Assembly: GCA_046052145.1 (NCBI GenBank)
Contig: JBJOMW010000011.1
Span: 1 to 64,000, forward strand
Reading direction: 5' to 3'
Source of the DNA: Falsiroseomonas sp046052145
Lineage (GTDB): Bacteria; Pseudomonadota; Alphaproteobacteria; Acetobacterales; Acetobacteraceae
Length of the DNA stretch: 64,000 nt
The first letter of the stretch is position 1. Every line of letters begins with the position of its first letter. A model generated the notes under the pieces. The model ran no database searches. It was not told where the DNA came from and saw nothing but the letters and a program-made list of their open reading frames with translations. Of this stretch, positions 17,877 to 25,947 are shown in pieces. The position numbers were made by a program, and so were the translations under genes.

Positions 17877-18180
17877 GGACAACCACGCCCCCCATGCTGC
17901 ACCGGTTGCATATCACGGCGACGCCGCATCTCTGTTCCGGCTATCGGGTGCGGGGAGGCCATGCACCCGCTCGTCCCGCTGCTCATCCAGCTAGCCCGGG
18001 CGACCGCACCAACCGCAGGCGCGGCGGCCGGGCGACTGAACAATGGCAGATCCCACGCGGCTCCGGCTCCGCTCATGTCGGCCGCCTGCTCGCCCGGCTC
18101 TGCACCTTGGCAACTGTCGCCACAGCGCATTCTCCACCTCACGGGCCGAGCATGCACCACGACTAGCGGGGACTGCACGC
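17877..18180. other. Intergenic stretch of about 300 bp, nothing recognised
   Basis: Between the unknown secreted protein and the response regulator. No frame here has a convincing start or composition, and I see no hairpin followed by a T run. It must contain the promoter of the leftward gene at 17876. Confidence 0.4.
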
Positions 18181-19587
18181 CTAATCCGCCGCGACACCCC
18201 AGGCCGCGCGCTTGCGGTAGAGCGTGGAGGGGCTGATGCCGAGATGCGCCGCGGCCCTCGGGATATTGCCCTCGCAGATCTCGACGGCGCGCTCGATCGT
18301 CTCCCGCTCCACATCCGCCAGCGGACGGATCAGCCGCGCGGCCTCAGCCGCAGTGACCTGCGGGGGCGCAGGGGGCGCGGCAGGCGGCGCGGCGGCGACT
18401 TGCACGGCGGCCGGCGCGGGGCGCAGCGGCAGCATCCAGGCCTCGACGCGCTCAGCCTCGTGCAGCACGACGGCGGTGCGCACCGCATTCTCCAACTCGC
18501 GCACATTGCCCGGCCAGCGATGCGCGGCGAGCGCGGCCTTCGCATCCTCGGCGAAGCCTTGGAAGCGCTTGCCTTCCTCGGCCGAGGCGCGGGCGAGCAT
18601 CGCATCCGCGATCGCGATCACATCCTCGCCCCGCTCCCGCAGCGGCGGCAGGCGCACGGGCACGACATGCAGCCGGTAGTACAGATCCTCGCGGAAGCGC
18701 CCGGCCTTCACTTCCTCCAGCGGGTCGCGATTGGTCGCGCAGACGAAGCGCACATCGGTCCGCCGCGCGGTCGTGCTGCCGACAGGCTGGAAGGTGCCGG
18801 ACTGGATGAAGCGCAGCAGCTTGCCTTGCAGCGAGAGATCCATCTCGCACAATTCGTCGAGGAACAGCGTGCCGCCATCGGCGGCCTGCGCCGCGCCGAT
18901 GCGGTCGGCAACCGCGCCGGTGAAGGCGCCCTTCACATGGCCGAAGACCTCGCTCTCGATCAGATCCTTCGGGATGGCCGCGCAGTTGATGGCGATGAAG
19001 GGGCCGGCATGGCGCGGCGACAGGCGGTGCACCGCCTCAGCCGCCAGTTCTTTGCCGGTGCCGCTCTCGCCGGTGATGAAGACGGTCGCCTTGGACTGCG
19101 CCGCCGTCTCCAGCACGCGATAGACGGTCTGCATCGCGGGTGCGGCGCCGACGAAGCCCTGGAAGCCGGCGCGCGGCCGCCCTGCGGTGAGGTCCCGCAC
19201 CTCCCGCTTCAGCGCCACGCGTTCCAGCGCATTGGCCATGGTGACCGCGAGCCGCTCGGCCGCGAAGGGCTTCACCAGGAAGTCGGACGCCCCGGCGCGC
19301 ATCGCCTCCACCGCGGTCGCGACCGAGCCATGCGCGGTCATGACGATGACGGCGGCGTCGAATTCCTCACGCCGCAGCGCGCGCAGCACCGAAAGCCCAT
19401 CGCCATCCGGCAGGCGCAGATCAAGCAGCACCGCATCCGGCGGCGCTGCGCGGGCCAGCTTCAGCGCTTCTTCGGCGTTGCGGGCATGTTCGGCGGCATA
19501 GCCGGCGGCCGCGAGATATTCGGAATAGACGGCCGCCAGCGACGCCGTGTCCTCGACCAGCAGCACTCGGGCGCGCGGCTCAGCCAC
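18181..19587 (-). CDS. Sigma-54-dependent response regulator, NtrC family
   Basis: 468 residues in three domains. The receiver (1-120) has Asp56 in VLLDLRLPDGDG and Lys in FLVKPFAAERL. The AAA+ sigma-54 domain (about 140-370) has Walker A TGESGTGKE, the sigma-54-contacting GAFTGA loop (KGAFTGAV), Walker B GTLFLDE and an arginine-finger region VRFVCATNRDP. A Fis-type helix-turn-helix (IPRAAAHLGISPSTLYRKR) closes the protein after a Pro/Ala-rich linker. It should activate sigma-54 promoters when phosphorylated. The kinase at 15367-17154 is the nearest candidate partner. Confidence 0.92.
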   Translation of the reverse strand: MAEPRARVLLVEDTASLAAVYSEYLAAAGYAAEHARNAEEALKLARAAPPDAVLLDLRLPDGDGLSVLRALRREEFDAAVIVMTAHGSVATAVEAMRAGASDFLVKPFAAERLAVTMANALERVALKREVRDLTAGRPRAGFQGFVGAAPAMQTVYRVLETAAQSKATVFITGESGTGKELAAEAVHRLSPRHAGPFIAINCAAIPKDLIESEVFGHVKGAFTGAVADRIGAAQAADGGTLFLDELCEMDLSLQGKLLRFIQSGTFQPVGSTTARRTDVRFVCATNRDPLEEVKAGRFREDLYYRLHVVPVRLPPLRERGEDVIAIADAMLARASAEEGKRFQGFAEDAKAALAAHRWPGNVRELENAVRTAVVLHEAERVEAWMLPLRPAPAAVQVAAAPPAAPPAPPQVTAAEAARLIRPLADVERETIERAVEICEGNIPRAAAHLGISPSTLYRKRAAWGVAAD

Positions 19588-19655
19588 GGCGGTGGCGGCG
19601 CCTCATGCGCGGCAGATCCGCGTGTTGCGGGGCCCGCGCCGCCCCACGATCCAGC

Positions 19656-20651
19656 CTAGGCCCAGAGCCGCTCATGCTGCAGGCCAGTATAGAGCGAGGC
19701 GACGAATTCGCCATATCCGTTGAAGATCCGAGTCGGGACGCGCTCATTCGTGCCGATCAGGCGTTCCGTCGCCTGGCTCCAGCGCGGATGCGGCACTTCG
19801 GGGTTCACATTCGCCCAGAACCCATACTCATTGCCCTGCTGCGTCTCCCAGAAGCTTTTCGGGCGCTGGTCGGTCAGGGTGATGCGGGTGATGCTCTTGC
19901 CGGATTTGAAGCCGTACTTCCACGGGAAGACGACGCGGAACGGCCCGCCATTCTGCGGCGGCAGCGGGCGGCCGAACAGGCCGACGGGCAGGAAGCTCAG
20001 CTCATTGGCGGCCTCCGCGATCGTGCAGCCTTCGATATGCGGCCAGGGGAACCAGCTCTGCCGGAGGCCGGGCATCACGCCCTGCATCGCCGCCGTCTCG
20101 AACCGGACATACTTCGCCGAGCCGAGCGGGCGAACGATCTCGAGCAGCTTCGACAGCTGGAAGCCGGTCCAGGGCACGGTCATCGCCCAGGCCTCGACGC
20201 AGCGAAGCCGATAGACGCGCTCTTCAAGGCCGATGCGGCGGATGAGGTCGTCCACGCCGAACTCGCCCGGCTGCTCCACCATGCCGTCCACGCGCACCGT
20301 CCAGGGCCGGACCGGCATGCGAAGCGCCGTGGGCCAGATGCCCTTGTCGGTGCCGAATTCGTAGAAGTTGTTGTAGGTGACAGTCTCCCGCTCCGGGCTC
20401 AGGCCGCGGCCGGGGACGTAGCGCAGGTTGCGCTGATGGGCGGGCAGGTCGGGCAGGTCTGCCGGGTTGCGCCCCCAGGGATCGGTTGGCGTATCCCCCC
20501 GCCGCAGCAGCCATTGGGCCGAGGCCGCGCTGGGCGCCAGCATCGCCCCTGCCCCGGCCGCCGCTATCAGCGCCCGGCGGTTGAGGACGACATGCTCGGC
20601 CGTTGCCCCCCGCTCGGGGATCTCCCAGCCATGCCTGCGATGGATACGCAT
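19656..20651 (-). CDS. msrP: Protein-methionine-sulfoxide reductase catalytic subunit MsrP
   Basis: 331 residues. MsrP is a periplasmic molybdopterin enzyme that repairs oxidised methionine in exported proteins. A Tat signal is seen (LNRRALIAAAGAGAML, then APSAASAQ), and the oxidoreductase molybdopterin-binding core includes YNNFYEFGTDKG and the molybdenum-ligating Cys in RLRCVEAWAM. The ATG at 20651 is chosen over an upstream leader because it starts the MRIHRRHGWEIPE segment typical of the family. The partner membrane haem protein gene msrQ is not seen nearby. The gene ends just right of the response regulator. Confidence 0.92.
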   Translation of the reverse strand: MRIHRRHGWEIPERGATAEHVVLNRRALIAAAGAGAMLAPSAASAQWLLRRGDTPTDPWGRNPADLPDLPAHQRNLRYVPGRGLSPERETVTYNNFYEFGTDKGIWPTALRMPVRPWTVRVDGMVEQPGEFGVDDLIRRIGLEERVYRLRCVEAWAMTVPWTGFQLSKLLEIVRPLGSAKYVRFETAAMQGVMPGLRQSWFPWPHIEGCTIAEAANELSFLPVGLFGRPLPPQNGGPFRVVFPWKYGFKSGKSITRITLTDQRPKSFWETQQGNEYGFWANVNPEVPHPRWSQATERLIGTNERVPTRIFNGYGEFVASLYTGLQHERLWA

Positions 20652-20819
20652 CTCGGTCTCCGGTTTCCGGACCAATCCTGGGCCAGAGGTTCGGTGCCCT
20701 GCCCGATACGTCAAGGCCGGGTTATGGGATCATCCAGGCGCGGAGGCGATGAGACTGAAGGCGGAGGCCGCGGGGTCGGCGCCGTCCCGGCTGCCCGCTG
20801 CGCCCGGTGCGCCGCAGCA

Positions 20820-20863
20820 TGAGCCCGGTGGGACTCGAACCCACGACCCCATGATTAAAAGTC
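20820..20863. repeat. attL: 44-bp 3' fragment of tRNA-Lys(TTT)
   Basis: The minus-strand sequence here matches the last 44 bases of the complete tRNA-Lys gene at 30836-30908 except at two positions, 20828 (G instead of C) and 20844 (C instead of G). It includes the anticodon loop, variable region and T arm, but the acceptor 5' half and D arm are missing. It therefore marks the left boundary of the integrative element. Confidence 0.85.
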
Positions 20864-20978
20864 CTAGATTGTGGGTTCCGTGGGCTTCCGCCCGCTCCCA
20901 TTTCCTCTCGTGATTGCAGTGGCTTACGGGAGAACATTTCCCGTTCGCCTCCGTTAACGTCCGCTTGACCCCGCACCA

Positions 20979-21000
20979 AATGTCCGGTCAATGTCCGGTT
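20979..21000. repeat. Left copy of 22-bp tandem repeat (candidate integrase arm sites)
   Basis: AATGTCCGGTC followed by AATGTCCGGTT, two adjacent 11-bp units. The same 22 bases occur in the same orientation at 30761-30782 near the right end. Tyrosine integrases of phages and islands use short direct repeats of this kind as arm-type sites on both sides of the core, so this placement fits; binding is not shown. Confidence 0.65.
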
Positions 21001-21036
21001 CAGGAGGCCCGATGATTACGCCGGGCGCCTCCTGAA
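20999..21036. promoter_or_regulatory. 10-bp inverted repeat ahead of the integrase gene
   Basis: TTCAGGAGGC (20999-21008) and GCCTCCTGAA (21027-21036) are perfect inverted repeats, 18 bases apart, ending 14 bases before the integrase ATG. The site could be an operator overlapping the integrase promoter, or a hairpin in its leader. The left arm overlaps the candidate arm repeat by two bases. Confidence 0.45.
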
Positions 21037-21050
21037 AGGCGGGGTTGTCA

Positions 21051-22382
21051 ATGGCGCTGACGGTCACGAGTGAGGGCCCGCTGCGGATTACGAAGGCAAC
21101 GGTCGAGGCCGCATGGCGTCGCCGCGTTGCGGGGCAGCGACTCGTCATCCGAGACCTGGAATGCCGGGGCTTGGCACTGGTGGTGAACGCGACCGCGATG
21201 GCGTGGGTCTATTCCTACAAGCCGCGCGGACAGGACCCGCTCACGGGGCGGCGCTTCCCAACCCGCAGCGTGACCATCGGCGGCCCCGCCTCGCACTCGC
21301 CCGAGGACGCGCGCACGGCGGCGAACCGCATCAAGGAACAGGCCAAGAGCGGCGCCGACCCCGCGACGGATAAGCGCGCCCGACAGGCGGCCGATGCCGC
21401 CCACCGCGCGATGACCGTCAATCGGCTGCTCGATATCTACGCGGCGGACCTCCCAAAGCGACCGAAGATGCGTGGCCGGGGCGTGCCGTCTGCGACCTAC
21501 GTCTCAACGGAACTGGCGCATCTGAAAGCCGCCGTCGCCACGATGCAGGCCGGGGACAAGCCGGTGGGCGACTTGGCGCCGCAGCATCTGCGGACCCTGT
21601 TGCGGGCAGAGGCGGCGCGTACCGCCGTAGCGCGCCATCGCTTCGGCGCTGTGTCGCGCTTTCTGGATTGGTGCTTGGACGAAGGGCATGTGCGGCTGAA
21701 CGTGTGCATGCAGGTCGGCAAGTCGAAGCGCCCGAAGCCGCCGCCCGCACGCACTCGCTACCTGACCCCGGCGGAGGTGGCCGTGCTCTGGACGGCTGCT
21801 GACGGCATGGAACTCGCGGTCCATCGCGACTTCGCCCGCTTCCTGCTCGCGGTGCCGTGCCGCCGGATCGAAGCCGCGCGGATGGATTGGTCGCAGGTGG
21901 ACCTGGACGGCGCGACGTGGACGCAGCCCAACAAGCTGACGAAGAACGGCGACCCCCATCGGCTGCATTTGCATGCGCTCGCATTGGACGTTCTGCGCTC
22001 GCGGCACGAAGCGGCGGGCAAGCCGTCTGCGGGGCTCGTGTTTCCGTCTCCGAAAGCGAAGGCGGTGCTGACGACGTTCTCCGCAATCAATGCCGAACTC
22101 GACAAGCTCTCGGGCCTAACTGACTGGGCATGGCATGACTTCCGCCGAACCTTCGCTACGGCGCTCGGTGAGGCGGGCTTTTCTGAGCCGGTGGCCGATG
22201 CCGTGCTGAACCACCGTCAAGCCGCGACCCGTGGCGGTGTGCTTGGCGTCTATCAGCAGGCCGAGCGGTGGCCCGAACGGAAGGCCGCAATGGAAGTATG
22301 GGGCGATGCGCTGGCTGCCGCCATCAATGGCGCGCCCGAACCGTCGAATGTGGTGGCCCTCACCGCCCGGAAGGCTGGGTAA
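21051..22382 (+). CDS. int: Tyrosine site-specific integrase
   Basis: 443 residues, P4-type layout: a N-terminal DUF4102-like arm-binding region (about 10-95, YSYKPRGQDPLTGRRFPTRS), a central core-binding domain (about 115-220) and a C-terminal catalytic domain. Catalytic residues seen: Arg in VPCRRIEAARMDW, Lys in TKNGDPHRLHLH, WHDFRRTFAT as the HxxR, a later His in VLNHRQAATRGG, and Tyr in GVYQQAERW. The ATG at 21051 has a GGCGGGG ribosome-binding site. Its position next to the 3' tRNA fragment is the usual place of an integrase that targets that tRNA. Confidence 0.93.
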   Translation: MALTVTSEGPLRITKATVEAAWRRRVAGQRLVIRDLECRGLALVVNATAMAWVYSYKPRGQDPLTGRRFPTRSVTIGGPASHSPEDARTAANRIKEQAKSGADPATDKRARQAADAAHRAMTVNRLLDIYAADLPKRPKMRGRGVPSATYVSTELAHLKAAVATMQAGDKPVGDLAPQHLRTLLRAEAARTAVARHRFGAVSRFLDWCLDEGHVRLNVCMQVGKSKRPKPPPARTRYLTPAEVAVLWTAADGMELAVHRDFARFLLAVPCRRIEAARMDWSQVDLDGATWTQPNKLTKNGDPHRLHLHALALDVLRSRHEAAGKPSAGLVFPSPKAKAVLTTFSAINAELDKLSGLTDWAWHDFRRTFATALGEAGFSEPVADAVLNHRQAATRGGVLGVYQQAERWPERKAAMEVWGDALAAAINGAPEPSNVVALTARKAG

Positions 22383-22492
22383 GCGCCGCCCTCACTCATC
22401 CGCGCCGGGGCGGCTTCCCCGGCAACTAGGGCGGCGGGTGCTAGTGTCTCCACCACCAGCACCCGCCTAACCCCGCCACCGCGAGGGACGCG

Positions 22493-22771
22493 ATGAACGA
22501 GGCTTTAGAGACGATGCCGGGGGTGGCATCGAGGGCGCAAGCGGACGCGGCGCAAACAGTCGTTGAGCTAATCAACCGTCTGGACCAGTTGGCTCGCGGC
22601 CTAGATGCGCTGCTTGTGCTGTCGGTGAGCGAGCATCTGGACCCGAAGGCGTCTGGCGCCTTGGACTTTGTGCACGCCGGGCTAGACGACTTGTGGGGCG
22701 AAGCTGCCGATCTCGCGCATGAGCTTCTTGCTGCTCTAGGTGCCCAGCGGGAGGCCAGCCGCAATGTCTAA
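22493..22771 (+). CDS. Hypothetical protein of the integrative element
   Basis: 92 residues, acidic and helical, with Leu-rich heptad-like segments (VVELINRLDQLARGLDALLVL). No conserved domain is recognised. The ATG at 22493 has a GAGGGA ribosome-binding site 5 to 6 bases upstream, and the next gene overlaps its end, so it is probably real and part of one short operon. Confidence 0.6.
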   Translation: MNEALETMPGVASRAQADAAQTVVELINRLDQLARGLDALLVLSVSEHLDPKASGALDFVHAGLDDLWGEAADLAHELLAALGAQREASRNV

Positions 22772-22934
22772 TCCGTCCCAGCCAACGCCCCGCCCCTTGG
22801 CTCGCGTGATCGCCGCAATGCTCGATGCCGAGCGGCATTCGGCCGGGCTTGCCGAGACGCTGGCAATTGCAAGGGCCGCAATGCTCGACCTGGTGAAAGA
22901 GGGCGACCATTGGGGAAAGCCGCCCGAGCGATGA
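22764..22934 (+). CDS. Small hypothetical protein of the integrative element
   Basis: 56 residues, helical (ARVIAAMLDAERHSAGLAET), function unknown. Its ATG lies 8 bases inside the end of the previous gene and its own stop overlaps the next start (ATGA), so this looks like a translationally coupled set. No signal peptide and no known motif. Confidence 0.5.
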   Translation: MSNPSQPTPRPLARVIAAMLDAERHSAGLAETLAIARAAMLDLVKEGDHWGKPPER

Positions 22935-23413
22935 AGCGGGCGCGACGGACGCCCGTGGAGGGCAAGGGCGTGACGCTGGCCGCTTGTCCCATGGCTGACC
23001 TAGCCCGGCAGGCAACGGCCCTGTGGGATGCGCTGGCCCGCGCGGATCAGGGGCGGCGCGCGGCGGTCACCGCGTCGGAGGAGATGCGGCTCGAGCGGGA
23101 GGAGCGCGCCCTCTACGATGCCCTTTGGGGGCTAGAGGGGCAGGCATCCCACGCGCAGGCGCGGAGCATCGAGGGGGCGATGTTCGCCATCCTGCTGGCC
23201 CGCGCCGAGTTCGGCATGTTGGAGGCGTCCGACTGCGACGACTTTGAGACGACGGAGCGCAATCGCCGGGTAGTCCGGCTGCTCTACTCCGCTCTCCGCG
23301 CATTGGAGGCGGTGAGCGGCACGCCCGCCGAGGAGGTCGGCGCCGCGCACTACATGTGCCGCGAGCTGGACCCGTTCGTCATGACGGCAACGGCACTCAG
23401 GCGCGCCGCATGA
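22931..23413 (+). CDS. Hypothetical protein of the integrative element
   Basis: 160 residues, mostly helical with basic N terminus and Glu/Arg-rich stretches (EEMRLEREERALYDALWG), no recognised family. The ATG at 22931 overlaps the stop of the 56-residue gene. It is the last of the three coupled small genes between the integrase and the 251-residue gene. Confidence 0.6.
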   Translation: MKRARRTPVEGKGVTLAACPMADLARQATALWDALARADQGRRAAVTASEEMRLEREERALYDALWGLEGQASHAQARSIEGAMFAILLARAEFGMLEASDCDDFETTERNRRVVRLLYSALRALEAVSGTPAEEVGAAHYMCRELDPFVMTATALRRAA

Positions 23414-23548
23414 CCACGGGGCCGCTGACGGGATGAGCGGCGGCGGTTAGACTACGCAACGGCGGGGCAAGGGCCGGCCAGCCCGTGCGGAACTCCGAGC
23501 CGCACAGCCCCGCCGCCATCATCTCGGAGCGCGCATCGGAGGCGCGAC

Positions 23549-24304
23549 ATGCCGAGTCACTCGAAGGCCCCGCCGCCGCCCGTGTTCCTGAGCGGGCTCG
23601 GAATGCAACGTGCACCCCTCGCCGACGCCCGGCCCGAGATATCGCCGGATGCCGCCCGCGAGCCGCAGCCTGCTGCTTCGCCGGCGGACCCACCGCCGGG
23701 CGGCTGGACGCTGGCCGAAGCTGCACGGGAACTCTGCCCCAACGAGTGGCGTGCGGTAACTGAGGGCCGTCCTCATTCATGGATGGCCGGCGGCGGCGAG
23801 CCAAACGGCACTGGGCGGGATGCCCTACGCCTGGCGTTTGCTCGCTTGATGGAAGCCGGCACCTATTCGGCCGAGGGCATCCGCGACGGCCAGCTTGAGA
23901 TAATTCCGCCGCTGATTTGGCGTGTCGCGGCCTTTGTCCTCGGACTGCCGGGCGAGGCGCGACTGGGAGGCGCCGACGTTATCGTTGACGGGCAGCGATG
24001 GCGCGGGGTGCGTGTGAAGCGGGGGGCGGCTGAGGCGCTACCAACGCAGTCACCGCGCCTATCGCAAGCAAAAATCTACAGGACGGGCGCGCCGGGGCGG
24101 CCCACGAGCAGTCACTTGGTTGAGCAAGAGGCACGGCGTCGAATTGAGGCCGGGGAGGCGCTGCAAACCTTAGCCGAGGAAGCCAGGCACTTGGCCGAAT
24201 GGCTACCTCTCACGCATCCGGCAGCCCCTGCGATGACCCCCAAAACCATCACGGGGAAAGTACGCCCCATCTTCCGGGCGCCTCGAAATACAGCCGGAAA
24301 TTAA
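23549..24304 (+). CDS. Hypothetical protein of the integrative element
   Basis: 251 residues. A Pro-rich N-terminal third is followed by WTLAEAARELCPNEWRAVTEG, which has a helix-turn-helix-like look, and a later positively charged tail (GRPTSSHLVEQEARRR). No family was recognised. A strong ribosome-binding site is not obvious (GGAGGCG 23549-10). It stands between the coupled small genes and the AlpA-like regulator. Confidence 0.55.
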   Translation: MPSHSKAPPPPVFLSGLGMQRAPLADARPEISPDAAREPQPAASPADPPPGGWTLAEAARELCPNEWRAVTEGRPHSWMAGGGEPNGTGRDALRLAFARLMEAGTYSAEGIRDGQLEIIPPLIWRVAAFVLGLPGEARLGGADVIVDGQRWRGVRVKRGAAEALPTQSPRLSQAKIYRTGAPGRPTSSHLVEQEARRRIEAGEALQTLAEEARHLAEWLPLTHPAAPAMTPKTITGKVRPIFRAPRNTAGN

Positions 24305-24409
24305 AGACGGGCGGGGAATTTATGGGTTCTGTTTCCGGGCGCCGCGTCCGCGCTTTGAGAGGCCATCCCCCGCAGCGTCCCGCATCGGGGGCCAGTGAAG
24401 GATGGCTTC

Positions 24410-24715
24410 ATGGACCCTCTTACTCAGCCGGCCCCGACGGCAACTAACCTCCGCGCTACACACGAGGCGCGGCAGGGACAGCCCGACCTCTCCACCCTCC
24501 CCCGCAATGTCGACCGGCGCGTCGGCGCCGAACTGGTTACGCGGTTCTTCTTCCCCGTCAGTCCCCGCAGTCTGGAAGTGTGGCCGCTGGTTTGGCGGCA
24601 CGTGAACGGCAAGGCGGTGGTTGCTACGGCCGACCTGTTCGCGGTGGCCGAGGCCAAGTTGAACGCGGCGCCCCGAATCCGGGGCGGCAAGCGCCAGATG
24701 CAGGAGGCCGCATAA
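24410..24715 (+). CDS. AlpA-like helix-turn-helix regulator/excisionase
   Basis: About 101 residues. The segment VGAELVTRFFFPVSPRSLEV continues into WPLVWRHVNGKAVVATADLF and AVAEAKLNAAP. It resembles short Rhodospirillales/Rhizobiales prophage proteins of the AlpA/excisionase helix-turn-helix type, where the region recognises DNA near the element's early genes or att site. The ATG at 24410 has AAGGA 7 bases upstream; a GTG at 24395 is the alternative. In P4-like satellites AlpA/Vis-type proteins control integrase and excision, which fits the position here. Confidence 0.7.
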   Translation: MDPLTQPAPTATNLRATHEARQGQPDLSTLPRNVDRRVGAELVTRFFFPVSPRSLEVWPLVWRHVNGKAVVATADLFAVAEAKLNAAPRIRGGKRQMQEAA

Positions 24716-24787
24716 CGATGCGCACCTGCCTGCTGCTGCCCGCGCAGCGACACCACGCCATTCCCCTTAACTGAGAAAGCCGGCGCC

Positions 24788-25078
24788 ATGGAGGGCGACG
24801 GCTTTCCCGAACGACGCGACAAACTACTGAACAACCGCATTATAGCGGCGCGCGTCGGGCTCTCCAAGGCGCTCGGCATCGGAACCCCAACGATGCTCGA
24901 ACACATCTCCCGCCCAATCGCCCGCATTATGTGTCGGGTGCTCTCCCAGATGGAGGAAGCAGCCGAGGCACGCCGGCGTGGCGACCTTGCCGCCGCCGAC
25001 GCCGCCGAGGTGCAAGCGCTGCTGACGCTGCGCGCTTCGCGCCAGCCCCCGCAGGCTTTCGAGGGCTCGCGGCCATGA
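24788..25078 (+). CDS. Hypothetical protein of the integrative element
   Basis: 96 residues with helical segments (IARIMCRVLSQMEEAAEARRR), no family recognised. It ends by overlapping the start of the primase-like gene (ATGA), so it probably belongs to the replication block. Confidence 0.55.
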   Translation: MEGDGFPERRDKLLNNRIIAARVGLSKALGIGTPTMLEHISRPIARIMCRVLSQMEEAAEARRRGDLAAADAAEVQALLTLRASRQPPQAFEGSRP

Positions 25079-25947
25079 GCGACGCTGCAACCATCGCCGC
25101 CACTTTCGGACTGCGGCGGAACCCGCGCGGCTGGTCGGGCAACTGCCCTTCCTGCGGCTATGCCGGCACATTCAGCATGACCGTAAAGGACGGCCGGACC
25201 CTTTGGTGGTGCGCGTCCTGCCAGGACCGGGAGGGGCTGCTCGCCGCAGTCCGCAGCGCGGCCAGCAGCACGTGGACGCAGCCTGCGGCGGCCAGCAGCA
25301 GCGCCGCCCCTGACAACGCCCGCCGCACGCGTGCCGCGCTGGCGCTCTGGGAAGATGCCATGCCCATCCGGGGCACGGTGGCCGAGGTGTATCTCGCTGC
25401 GCGTGGCCTGGCTGGGGAAACCTCAACGGCGCTGCGCTACCACCCTGCCCTGCGCCATCCGAACGCGAGCGGCACTTTCCCCGCGCTGGTCGCGCTCATC
25501 CGCTCGACCGCGACGGGCGAGCCTGTGGCAATGCATCGGACGTATCTGCAGCGCGACGGCGCGGGCAAAGCCGACGTTGACCCCGCGAAGGCGACAAAGG
25601 GCCCGATTGCTGGCGGTGCCATCATGCTCCACGAGCCGGTGGACGGCGCGCCGCTGGTGATTGGCGAGGGCATCGAGAGCAGCCTGTCCGCCAGCCGCCT
25701 GCTCGACGCGCCCGCATGGGCCGGCATCGCCGCCGGAAACCTCAAGTCCATCATCCCGCCGGCCGGGCCAAGCGAGATTATCCTCGCCGCCGACCCCGAC
25801 GCGGTGGGCCAGCGCGAAGCATGGGCCGCCGCTGACCGCTGGCGCGCTCTCGGACGGCGCGTGCGCGTCGCCACCCCCGACGACCCCAATAGCGACTTCA
25901 ACATCTTGCTGACGCGCCGCTCAGCGCAGGAGGCGCGCAATGGCTGA
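25075..25947 (+). CDS. Toprim-domain primase-like protein
   Basis: 290 residues. A zinc-ribbon-like N terminus (NCPSCGYAGTF then WWCASCQ, four Cys) resembles the CHC2-type primase zinc finger, and a Toprim-like domain follows (VIGEGIESSLSASRL, with a conserved Glu, and a later ILAADPDAVG Asp-rich strand). This arrangement is typical of prophage and satellite primases. The start at 25075 overlaps the previous stop. It is followed directly by a DUF3987 gene with an 8-base overlap, forming a primase-plus-helicase-like pair that probably replicates the excised element. Confidence 0.8.
   Translation: MSDAATIAATFGLRRNPRGWSGNCPSCGYAGTFSMTVKDGRTLWWCASCQDREGLLAAVRSAASSTWTQPAAASSSAAPDNARRTRAALALWEDAMPIRGTVAEVYLAARGLAGETSTALRYHPALRHPNASGTFPALVALIRSTATGEPVAMHRTYLQRDGAGKADVDPAKATKGPIAGGAIMLHEPVDGAPLVIGEGIESSLSASRLLDAPAWAGIAAGNLKSIIPPAGPSEIILAADPDAVGQREAWAAADRWRALGRRVRVATPDDPNSDFNILLTRRSAQEARNG

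Larger units (their letters stand above)
20864..21050. other. Left-end region between attL and integrase: candidate arm sites and integrase leader
   Basis: This non-coding stretch holds a tandem 11-bp repeat at 20979-21000 and an inverted repeat at 20999-21036, described separately. A GGCGGGG ribosome-binding site (21038-21044) precedes the integrase ATG. No gene is seen. Confidence 0.6.
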
